Source: CAZAOY01 sp964486925 (GTDB lineage Bacteria > Bacillota > Clostridia > Oscillospirales > Ruminococcaceae). From it: DNA of 22,213 nucleotides. The notes beneath the pieces are model-generated. The model saw nothing but the letters and a program-made list of their open reading frames with translations, did not search any database and was not told where the DNA came from. The stretch lies in contig CAZAOY010000042.1 in assembly GCA_964486925.1 (NCBI GenBank), positions 1-22,213 of the forward strand, read 5' to 3'. Below, one piece after another: positions 14,767 through 21,429 of the stretch. Numbering within the stretch: the stretch's first letter is position 1; each line of letters starts with the position of its first letter. The position numbers were made by a program, and so were the translations under genes.

Positions 14767-15648
14767 ATGTACAAATTATCTGTGATTATCCCTTTCTACA
14801 ACCGTGCTGATGAACTGGATTTAACCCTTAAATCGCTACAAGATCAAACCATTGACAAGGCTGAGTTTGAGGTTGTTATTGCAGACGACGGTTCGTGTGT
14901 ATCTATACTCGATTTAATTAATGGCTACCCTGAGTTAAATATTACATACTGCCGTCAGGATGATCTTGGATTTAGAGTAGCGGCAGTAAGGAATTTAGGA
15001 TTAAAACATGCCAATGGCGAGATAGTGGTATTTAATGACAACGGTCTCCTTCTTAGTCGCAATACACTCGAAAAACATATAAGCTATCATAAAAAAGCCA
15101 GTAACCTTGTGCTACTTGGAAATATGTATGCCACCGGATGGGGATCTGACATGGATAAGGTTTTAGAGCTTTTAAGTACGCTTAGTGTAGATGAGGCTAT
15201 TGCGAAGATGAAGGAAATTGGGGGTATGGGTGACGGACGTAGTGGATACCTTAGTCGGTTTGGCGAGGATGTAGATAGCTGGTATATCCCTTGGCTTGCG
15301 CTGTGGGGCGGACATCTTTCGGTTAAGAAAGCTTTTTTAAAGGAGCATGGCATACTGTTTGATGAAAACTTTACAAGCTGGGGCGGCGAGGATAACGACT
15401 TTGGTATACAGCTTTGTAACGCAGGAGCGCGGTATCTTTTTGCACCCGATCTTGAGGTTGTGCACTTTCCAACCCCAAATAGAGATAACGCCGATAGCAG
15501 TACACCCGAGTTTAAGGAAAACTATAAACGGGTTAAGAGTTATATTGCAAACAAGCATAACACCGAAGCCACCGAAGTTTGGCTACATCTAGGCGCTGGT
15601 TCTAACGACCCTGTTCAACGTGCAGAGTATCTTAAAAGCAGATCCTAG
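14767..15648 (+). CDS. Family 2 glycosyltransferase with GT7-like C-terminal segment
   Basis: This 293-residue protein is a GT-A fold glycosyltransferase. The nucleotide-sugar site is seen as VIIPFYNRADELDLTLKSL (6-24) and VVIADDGS (36-43). The C-terminal WGGEDNDFG (205-213) resembles the GT7 C-terminal acceptor motif found in chondroitin-synthase-like GT2 enzymes. The usual DxD metal motif appears only as FNDNG (89-93), keeping one Asp plus Asn. It has no membrane segment, so it works in the cytoplasm on a soluble or lipid-linked acceptor. AAGGAGGG stands 6-7 bases before the ATG. It is a single-gene unit next to the flagellar locus. Flagellin glycosylation is a possibility from position alone, as are capsule or wall polymers. 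Confidence 0.87.
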   Translation: MYKLSVIIPFYNRADELDLTLKSLQDQTIDKAEFEVVIADDGSCVSILDLINGYPELNITYCRQDDLGFRVAAVRNLGLKHANGEIVVFNDNGLLLSRNTLEKHISYHKKASNLVLLGNMYATGWGSDMDKVLELLSTLSVDEAIAKMKEIGGMGDGRSGYLSRFGEDVDSWYIPWLALWGGHLSVKKAFLKEHGILFDENFTSWGGEDNDFGIQLCNAGARYLFAPDLEVVHFPTPNRDNADSSTPEFKENYKRVKSYIANKHNTEATEVWLHLGAGSNDPVQRAEYLKSRS

Positions 15649-15973
15649 TAAGTTTTTCATTTTAGATAAATCTAAACTGTGATTATGTTGTGAAATAAAG
15701 TTTTACACTAGCGAAGAATGGCTTTTAGGGTAAAGCAACAGTAGTCTATGATAGAACTTTATATTTAATAAATTTTCTGAATACAACTTAATATTACGCA
15801 ACTGTATTTATAGTAAAAATAGAAAAAACTAAAACCACTACTACTGAGCATACATCTCTCGGTAGTGGTGGTTACTCTACTTCATTTTTCATAGTTAAGC
15901 TTTACCAAAGCTCCTTCGTCACATCCTATCTGAGGGTACACGATGGTGCTCTAAACGCAAGTACCTTATATCC
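15649..15973. other. 325-base gap between converging genes
   Basis: The only clear element is the hairpin at 15833-15873. An AT-rich 16-base repeat TTTAGATAAATCTAAA (15661-15676) is also present but is short. No gene is supported on either strand. Confidence 0.6.
15833..15873. terminator. Terminator between the glycosyltransferase gene and cheD
   Basis: AACCACTACTACTGAG (15833-15848) and CTCGGTAGTGGTGGTT (15858-15873) form a 16-bp stem with two G-U pairs on the plus strand, while on the minus strand the same positions are A-C mismatches. The minus strand, however, has the better T-rich tail after the stem (TTTTAGTTTTTT), so it may serve the flagellar/chemotaxis operon as well as the glycosyltransferase gene. 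Confidence 0.72.
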
Positions 15974-16447
15974 CTAAAACGCCTTTTCGCCCTTGCCCGC
16001 AACTCGTATAGAAGCAACACCTGTTTCCGCATTAAAAACAAGCGTCCTAGCGCTGCTTCCTCCGGTTTCGTTACCCATAATCCTAATACGTTCCTTTTGA
16101 AGTATCTGGGTTACCGCTTCTATATTCCTAGCGCCGATAGTACCCATAACGCTGTCACCCGTTACGTTAAACATCTTAGCCCCCCCTGCAATCTTTGCAA
16201 TCAACCGTGACTTTACAGCGCCAAAGGTTTGAAGCTTACTAAGAGTGTCGTAGATACCGCTATCGGCATATTTATATATGTTATCGGGAGGGTTTTGCAT
16301 AGCGTTTGGCAACATAATATGTATAAGCGCCGCAAGCTTTAACACTGGATCATACAGTACAATCCCTACGCATGATCCTAAAGCATAGGTAATAAGCTCT
16401 CCCGGGGCTCTAACTATCTTCATATCCGCAATTCCAACATTCTTCAT
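15974..16447 (-). CDS. cheD: CheD chemoreceptor glutamine deamidase
   Basis: This 157-residue CheD protein deamidates glutamines of methyl-accepting chemoreceptors and, in Bacillus-type systems, also binds CheC. The papain-like catalytic residues are visible: Cys26 in LGSCVG, His43 in LIHIMLP and Thr20 just upstream. The C-terminal GGSSARTLVFN segment is conserved. It is the last gene of the minus-strand flagellar/chemotaxis block, 271 bases behind cheC. Its ribosome binding site GGCGGAGG is 13 bases from the ATG, rather far, and can pair with an upstream complementary sequence (see the hairpin at 16463-16514). A terminator lies about 100 bases beyond its stop. Confidence 0.94.
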   Translation of the reverse strand: MKNVGIADMKIVRAPGELITYALGSCVGIVLYDPVLKLAALIHIMLPNAMQNPPDNIYKYADSGIYDTLSKLQTFGAVKSRLIAKIAGGAKMFNVTGDSVMGTIGARNIEAVTQILQKERIRIMGNETGGSSARTLVFNAETGVASIRVAGKGEKAF

Positions 16448-16462
16448 ACTAATGTCCGTTCC

Positions 16463-16514
16463 TCCGCCTTTAATCTTTTGGAATAGAAAGTTAAGTGTAT
16501 CTTTTTTAGGCGGA
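16463..16514 (-). promoter_or_regulatory. Hairpin covering the cheD ribosome binding site
   Basis: On the minus strand TCCGCCT (16514-16508) is the exact complement of AGGCGGA (16469-16463), the first part of the cheD ribosome binding site AGGCGGAGG. If formed, the 7-bp GC-rich stem would block ribosome access. It is an inference from pairing, and the loop of about 38 bases makes it moderately stable at best. Confidence 0.4.
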
Positions 16515-16718
16515 AAGACACATCATCTCTACAATCCATTTATATACCCATTTAACTTAAACTACCAAAGGTAGCCCTTTAACGTAATTCATATACATCA
16601 GCTTGCCACTCTACTGGGTGGCTTAAATTACGAAAATTAATCAACCACACTTTGATATAGGCAAGCCTTGCACACCACCTAATAATAGCTAAAACAATCT
16701 TTAAGTTAACTAATTATA

Positions 16719-17363
16719 TTAAGCCTGATCATAGTTAATCCCTAACTTATCTAACAAGTATCCCAACGAGGCAACATCTGGAACTAATATCAGATTGCTC
16801 GGCATTGTATTACCTTCACAGATAAAGTCCACGTCGATAATCATAATAGAGTTGCTTTCATACCCATACTCGATCATGGGTATACTTGCTATTGCACCTA
16901 TCATATCCACCGCTACCGATGGCACAGAAAGATCAATATCTATCCCTGTTAAGGAGGCTATAGCGTTTACATATGATGAGATTATAATGTTTCCAATCTC
17001 TGTTACAGCAGATATATCCATCTCATCTAGCTGGTCAAATGAAGTAACTGTCCTTCCTAATACCGTTTGTAGGATAACATTTATAAACTCAAGCTTTTGC
17101 ATGTAAAGCATGGTACCCGAAATATCCCCAGACAACCGAACCAACTCACCTGCCACTAAAAGCTCTGGTGCTCCAATAAACCTTATAGCGGAGTTGTAAT
17201 CTAGAATCTTTACCTCTGGAACGGTTATCATAACCTCTTTTACTAGGGTTTGCGCTAAGGCTGTTGCGGCATTACCCGCTCCTATGCTACCTATCTCTTT
17301 TAACACACCTATCTGAAAGCTATTAAGCTGATCATAACTATTAATGTTCATACATCTATCCAT
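16719..17363 (-). CDS. cheC: CheC-family CheY-P phosphatase
   Basis: This 214-residue CheC-family protein dephosphorylates CheY-P and partners CheD. It shows the two pseudo-symmetric active-site helices. The second is intact: E122-I-G-N125 with P148. The first reads E23-I-G-S26 with P49, so the catalytic Asn is replaced by Ser. The IGAGNAATAL segment after the first site is the CheC hallmark and distinguishes it from CheX. I place the start at the ATG at 17363, after AAGGCGGAG; an in-frame ATG at 17402 has no proper binding site and lies in a GC-rich hairpin. cheC precedes cheD in the same direction, as in Bacillus. Confidence 0.9.
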   Translation of the reverse strand: MDRCMNINSYDQLNSFQIGVLKEIGSIGAGNAATALAQTLVKEVMITVPEVKILDYNSAIRFIGAPELLVAGELVRLSGDISGTMLYMQKLEFINVILQTVLGRTVTSFDQLDEMDISAVTEIGNIIISSYVNAIASLTGIDIDLSVPSVAVDMIGAIASIPMIEYGYESNSIMIIDVDFICEGNTMPSNLILVPDVASLGYLLDKLGINYDQA

Positions 17364-17394
17364 TTCTCCGCCTTTATGTATATCTATTATCCCT

Positions 17395-17424
17395 CTGCCC
17401 ATCCCTTGGCGGCGGGGCGGGCAG
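17395..17424. other. GC-rich hairpin upstream of cheC
   Basis: CTGCCC (17395-17400) pairs with GGGCAG (17419-17424), and the plus strand between and in the arm is GGCGGCGGGGCGGGC, far richer in GC than its surroundings. It has four close G runs and so some quadruplex potential on the plus strand. It lies in the cheC leader; the function is unknown. Confidence 0.35.
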
Positions 17425-17442
17425 TAGTTTACAAATTACTTT

Positions 17443-17498
17443 TCACTATCAAGACTGTATAGTCAAGACTTTACAATCAGTACTGTACAATCAATACT
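17443..17498. repeat. Four tandem copies of a 14-bp repeat
   Basis: Four head-to-tail units lie at 17443-17456, 17457-17470, 17471-17484 and 17485-17498: TCACTATCAAGACT, GTATAGTCAAGACT, TTACAATCAGTACT and GTACAATCAATACT. They share a core like ATCAAKACT. The array fills much of the gap between the fapA stop codon and cheC. It has no reading frame. Confidence 0.75.
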
Positions 17499-17507
17499 TA
17501 TAAAGTA

Positions 17508-19019
17508 CTATTTTATATCCAGCTCATTAGGTAGTATAGGTCCAATATCGATACCGTTTTCATCTTCAAATATCTTTACGTTTTCATATTCTTGCTCAAG
17601 CTTTAATATTGTATTCTCTAACGTTACCTTTGCACCTGGATAGATAGTCCCTGTAACTATAAGCTTCTTAATGATACTATTGTTATGGCGTTCAATCTCT
17701 TCAAGCTGTTTTGTGAGTGACTCTAGTTCTGTTAAAACCTCTGACTTTTGAAGGATAAGCTTTTTAACAATCGTAATCCTCTTTGCCGCCGCCTGCGGAT
17801 CCATGGTCGGCTTGTTAATATCATTTAACTTATCGACTGTATAGGTTAATAACTTTTCAAGCTCTTCAATCCTAAGCTTTATATGTTCTTTATCAAGCTT
17901 TGATCCACTCTTTAGCTCGGACTGCTTATCCTGTGATTCATACCAGAACTCTTTTAGGATTAAATTTGTGTTATTTCTATCCTCTGATCCTATGTTCTTA
18001 GCGTAGATAAGCTTTGAAGCTGTATATGTTCCGCTAACTATAGTACTTTTATTACCTCTAATTATAATTGATTCTTTAGACTTTACATCGGAGTTAAGTG
18101 CAACATCCGCCCTAAAGACACCACCACACCATATCTCACCATTCTCAACAAACTTAACGGTAATATCACCTTCAGCCTTAAGGCTTCCCTTGCTCATACC
18201 GTTAAATCCAAGGCTCACGCTAATAGACTCTCCTGCTTCAAGGTCAGCTCCTTCAACATATCCTCTTATGGATATGTTTTTTTTCGCTTTAATCGAAAAC
18301 CCTTCAAGCACATTTCCACTTACTACAACGTTACCGTTAAATACAATATTTCCTGTTTCAGGCCCTACATCGCCCCTAACCATATGGTTTTGTTCAACGT
18401 TAAGCCATCTTCCCTGTTCAAACTGTATAGCACCCTCAACTGCCGCATAGATTCGAGTTCTATCCTCCGATATAGTAAGGTTTTTGCCGTTTGGTATCCA
18501 TGGGTTTTTGCCGGACTTTGCCGCAACAGGCTTGCCTAGCACGCTAATACCATCCACACCCGTAGTTGCATATGTAACGGTACATAACAGATCACCCTTA
18601 GATACGTTTTGTATAACATCAAAATTCTTATAATCGACAATACCTCCAGGCAGTTCCTTTGGTGCTTTGCTAAAATCGGTGTTAAAATGATACTCAACGT
18701 AACCGTTATCACCTGCTACAGGTCTTTTTCCTGAGGCTATCTTAATCTGTTTGTAAAACTTACTATACTTGCAGTAATCCTCTATTATAGCTTCATCAAT
18801 TCCATATACTACACCGTTAGCCTGAAGTATACCCATTACCTCGCTTTTAGTAACTACCGAGGATTGATGAAACACCTGTATCTTTAAAAAAACAGCCATC
18901 TTATCACCGCTAACCTCAACATTAATAATTGGGTCTGGGATAGGCGTACTCTCTGCTTCGTTCTCAATCTCACTAGGTGTGATCTCCGGCTCACCCTTAT
19001 CTTTATTATTTATATTCAA
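17508..19019 (-). CDS. FapA/DUF342-family protein
   Basis: This protein of about 503 residues belongs to the FapA (DUF342) family, often encoded with flagellar genes in Clostridia and involved in polymer or membrane-associated assembly; its precise role is unsettled. An N-terminal domain is followed by a central part rich in short glycine-containing strands (IVFNGNVVVSGNVLEGFSI, NISIRGYVEGADLEAG), the parallel beta-helix repeat. A coiled-coil segment follows (from about LRIEELEKLLTYTVDKL to LTELESLTKQLEEIE), then a final short beta region. The start is uncertain. I favour the TTG at 19019, which has GGGTGG 5 bases upstream, over the TTG at 19043, which has none. A hairpin lies in the gap before it, at 19052-19092. 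Confidence 0.85.
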   Translation of the reverse strand: MNINNKDKGEPEITPSEIENEAESTPIPDPIINVEVSGDKMAVFLKIQVFHQSSVVTKSEVMGILQANGVVYGIDEAIIEDYCKYSKFYKQIKIASGKRPVAGDNGYVEYHFNTDFSKAPKELPGGIVDYKNFDVIQNVSKGDLLCTVTYATTGVDGISVLGKPVAAKSGKNPWIPNGKNLTISEDRTRIYAAVEGAIQFEQGRWLNVEQNHMVRGDVGPETGNIVFNGNVVVSGNVLEGFSIKAKKNISIRGYVEGADLEAGESISVSLGFNGMSKGSLKAEGDITVKFVENGEIWCGGVFRADVALNSDVKSKESIIIRGNKSTIVSGTYTASKLIYAKNIGSEDRNNTNLILKEFWYESQDKQSELKSGSKLDKEHIKLRIEELEKLLTYTVDKLNDINKPTMDPQAAAKRITIVKKLILQKSEVLTELESLTKQLEEIERHNNSIIKKLIVTGTIYPGAKVTLENTILKLEQEYENVKIFEDENGIDIGPILPNELDIK

Positions 19020-19051
19020 ACAACCCACCCACTCTTTCGTCAAAAGTATAC

Positions 19052-19092
19052 TATTTTACCTTTAACTAATGTATATAGCTAAAGGTAAAATA
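19052..19092. repeat. 15-bp inverted repeat between flgG and the fapA gene
   Basis: Arms 19052-19066 and 19078-19092 (core TTTTACCTTTA/TAAAGGTAAAA) pair over 15 bases, 13 of them perfect from the outside, around an 11-base loop. No long T run follows on the minus strand, so full termination is unlikely. It may be an mRNA-stabilising or processing hairpin. Confidence 0.6.
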
Positions 19093-19102
19093 TATAATAC
19101 AA

Positions 19103-19813
19103 CTATCTTAGATTTTGTATGTTCTGCGTAATCTCATCTGAGGTCTGTAGCATCTTTAGATTCATCTGGAATGCTCTTTGTTCTTGGATAAGGATTGTCA
19201 TCTCGTTGGTCATATTAACATTTGAGGCTTCAACCATCTTTCTCTCTAGTCTTGCATTGGTCGCTAAAAAAGGTGCGCCATTCTTTGCTAAAGGGCTATA
19301 GTAGGTATTACCTACGCTAAGCATACCATCTTTATTTGGAAAATCAAACACCCCAATATCAAGCTTATCTTCGGGTGAGGTTACCTGTATAGGTTGCTTA
19401 GTAGAGGATAACACCAGATCCCCATTAGGCGCTGCTAGATAGAACTTACCGTCTATCCCCTGGGACATATGAAAGCTTCCTGCCCTTGTATAGCTAATGG
19501 TATCGGTTGCTTTGTTATACACCGCAAACAGCCCATCACCCTCAATAAAATAGTCAAAAGGGCTGTCTGTAGTCTTAGCAGCACCAGGCATAAAGGAGGT
19601 GTCCACCTTACCGACACGTGTGCCCGACCCGTTCTTTAGGTCGGTGACCTCATCTGCGGGACGTCTGATATTTTGGTATATAAGATCCACAAACCCCGCA
19701 TTCTTAGCCTTGTATCCATCTGTATTAATGTTTGCAATGTTGTTAGCCACTACATCTATTCTTTTTTGATGTGAGCTAGCATTCACTGCCGCTGAATAAA
19801 ATGATAACTGCAT
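19103..19813 (-). CDS. flgG: Flagellar rod/hook protein, FlgG family
   Basis: This 236-residue flagellar axial protein of the FlgE/F/G family builds the distal rod outside the membrane and is exported by the flagellar type III system without a signal peptide. The N-terminal rod motif (VVANNIANINTDGYKA, about 21-36), the central FDYFIEGDGLFAVYN region, and the C-terminal ASNVNMTNEMTILIQEQRAFQMNLKMLQTSDEI helix are all present. The C-terminus fits FlgG (FlhP of Bacillus) best, but FlgF cannot be excluded because these paralogues are similar. AAAGGG lies 5 bases before its ATG. It is 48 bases behind the paralogous rod gene. Confidence 0.88.
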   Translation of the reverse strand: MQLSFYSAAVNASSHQKRIDVVANNIANINTDGYKAKNAGFVDLIYQNIRRPADEVTDLKNGSGTRVGKVDTSFMPGAAKTTDSPFDYFIEGDGLFAVYNKATDTISYTRAGSFHMSQGIDGKFYLAAPNGDLVLSSTKQPIQVTSPEDKLDIGVFDFPNKDGMLSVGNTYYSPLAKNGAPFLATNARLERKMVEASNVNMTNEMTILIQEQRAFQMNLKMLQTSDEITQNIQNLR

Positions 19814-19861
19814 ATCTACCCTTTCTACTGTAAAACTACCTGGTAGTAATACTATAATCTA

Positions 19862-20623
19862 TTATACTCGTCCTATCTCACTTACAATACGACCTAAAAG
19901 CTGATCATACATCTTAAGTACCTGACTAGAGCTTTGAAGTGTACGCTGACTGCTCATCATATCCACCATCTCCTGCATGGTGTTTACGTTAGCACGCTCA
20001 ATGCTTTTCCAAAGCACAGCACCCTGTTTTGCATCCCCCATTGGAAGCTCGTTAGCCTGATTAACGTTTGTAAATGTACCTTCTCCCGATTTAATCAGCT
20101 CGTTGTTATTGTCAAACGCAGTTAATCGTATCCTATCGACCGCTTTACCATCGGCATAGATCATCCCAGTTATATCTACTGTGATCTTGTCGGTGTTTAG
20201 CTTAATCTCGCCCTTCTCTCCCATTACCCGTCCGTAAGGCTGTAGGTAAAGGTAACCTTCATTATCTAGGTTAAATGATCCATTTCTAGTGTAAACAACA
20301 CCTTTATCGGTATTAATGTTAAAAAAACCATCTCCATTTACAGCAAAATCCAACTCACGCCCCGTTTCCTCAAGCGGCCCTTGGATATAGTTTGTAACAG
20401 CTTTGTCAACCGTCCTAATAGTCGAGGATGATCCTAGCTTTTCCATATGAGATTTATCAAGATTGCCTATTCGGTATATTATCTGATCCTTAAAGGTGGT
20501 AGTAGTAATAGTATCCTTCTTAAACCCTGTAGTATTAACATTACCCATGTTATTACTTATGGTGTTTAGTACCCTATTCTCGGTTAACATGCTAGATGTT
20601 AACGTATAAAAACCACGTGTCAT
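19862..20623 (-). CDS. Flagellar hook-basal body protein, FlgF/FlgG (FlhO-like)
   Basis: This 253-residue paralogue of the next gene is also an exported flagellar rod protein. The N-terminal MTRGFYTLTSSMLTENRVLNTISNNMGNVNTTGFKKD resembles the start of Bacillus FlhO. The middle has LDFAVNGDGFFNI and YTRNGSFNLDNEGYL, the usual FlgF/G core, and the C-terminus has NVNTMQEMVDMMSSQRTLQSSSQVLKMYDQLL. It starts 16 bases after the sigma factor gene with GGAGAGGG upstream, so it is in the same transcript. A FlgF-like proximal rod assignment is an inference from gene order. Confidence 0.87.
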   Translation of the reverse strand: MTRGFYTLTSSMLTENRVLNTISNNMGNVNTTGFKKDTITTTTFKDQIIYRIGNLDKSHMEKLGSSSTIRTVDKAVTNYIQGPLEETGRELDFAVNGDGFFNINTDKGVVYTRNGSFNLDNEGYLYLQPYGRVMGEKGEIKLNTDKITVDITGMIYADGKAVDRIRLTAFDNNNELIKSGEGTFTNVNQANELPMGDAKQGAVLWKSIERANVNTMQEMVDMMSSQRTLQSSSQVLKMYDQLLGRIVSEIGRV

Positions 20624-20639
20624 AACCCTCTCCTATTCT

Positions 20640-21413
20640 TTAGCTCTTCACATATCCACCTAAGATACGCTTAAGATTAATAAGCGCTTTTGAGTGGATT
20701 TGTGATATCCGTGATTCGCTAAGTGACAACACCTTTGCTATCTCCTTAATGCTTAGCTCCTCATTATAATATAAGGATATTACTATCCTTTCGTTCTCTT
20801 TTAACCCCTCGATGGCATCCTTTAACTTCTGACTCATCTCTTTTTTCTGTATCTGCACCTCGGGGGAGGTATTTATATCGCTGTTACCAACAGGCTTCAT
20901 ACCGATCTCTGGCAACTGCTCTGTCATTATTGTATTCAGGGATAGAATGTTACATAGATTGCTGTCCGCTAAAAGCTTTAGATATCTTGCTTTAGAGATG
21001 TTAAGCTCTGCCGCAATCTCATCATCGGTGGGTTCACGTTGTAGCTTGTTATGAAGTAGCGATACTGCTGCATCAATCTGCTTAACTGACTTTCTCACAC
21101 TTCTAGAAACCCAGTCTTGTTTTCTTGCAACGTCTATTATAGTTCCTCGAATACGAAGGGATGCATAGCTCTCAAACTTAACATTCTTTTGTATATCAAA
21201 GTTATCGATAGCACTCATTAGAGCAATAATCCCCTCATTTATCATATCGTCAAACTCTGAAAATGAGGCATAAACGCCCTTCATCTGCCTTGCTATTATC
21301 TTTAGAAGATAGATATATCGTAAGGTAAGCTCCTGCTTAATGCTCTGGTCATTTGTTTTCTTATACAAAACCATTAACTGCTCATTGCTCATCTGGGCTA
21401 TGTTGTCTGACAA
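20640..21413 (-). CDS. fliA: Flagellar sigma factor FliA/SigD (sigma-28)
   Basis: This 257-residue sigma-28-type factor directs transcription of late flagellar, motility and chemotaxis genes. Region 2 includes FSEFDDMINEGIIALMSAIDNFD and FESYASLRIRGTIIDVARKQDWVSRSVRK. Region 3 covers LQREPTDDEIAAELNISKARYL, and region 4 is LKENERIVISLYYNEELSIKEIAKVLSLSESRISQIHSKAL. I place the start at the TTG at 21413, 5 bases after AAAGAGGTGA; a GTG at 21422 overlaps that binding site. It lies 16 bases behind flhA in one transcript. An anti-sigma factor FlgM is not in the window. Confidence 0.95.
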   Translation of the reverse strand: MSDNIAQMSNEQLMVLYKKTNDQSIKQELTLRYIYLLKIIARQMKGVYASFSEFDDMINEGIIALMSAIDNFDIQKNVKFESYASLRIRGTIIDVARKQDWVSRSVRKSVKQIDAAVSLLHNKLQREPTDDEIAAELNISKARYLKLLADSNLCNILSLNTIMTEQLPEIGMKPVGNSDINTSPEVQIQKKEMSQKLKDAIEGLKENERIVISLYYNEELSIKEIAKVLSLSESRISQIHSKALINLKRILGGYVKS

Positions 21414-21429
21414 GCTACTCACCTCTTTT

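Noticed and set aside
15661..15676. TTTAGATAAATCTAAA hairpin after the glycosyltransferase gene as its terminator
   Set aside because: It has only 6 A/T-rich pairs and no T tail; the hairpin at 15833-15873 is a much better candidate.
14559..15749. 13-base direct repeats AACAGTAGTCTAT at 14559-14571 and 15737-15749 flanking the glycosyltransferase gene
   Set aside because: A few exact 13-base coincidences are expected by chance in 22 kb, and there is no transposase, terminal inverted repeat or other sign of insertion.
16621..16680. Possible c-di-GMP (GEMM-type) riboswitch in the cheC-cheD gap, suggested by GTGCAAGGC and short hairpins
   Set aside because: The conserved GEMM blocks and tetraloop receptor pattern are not present in order.
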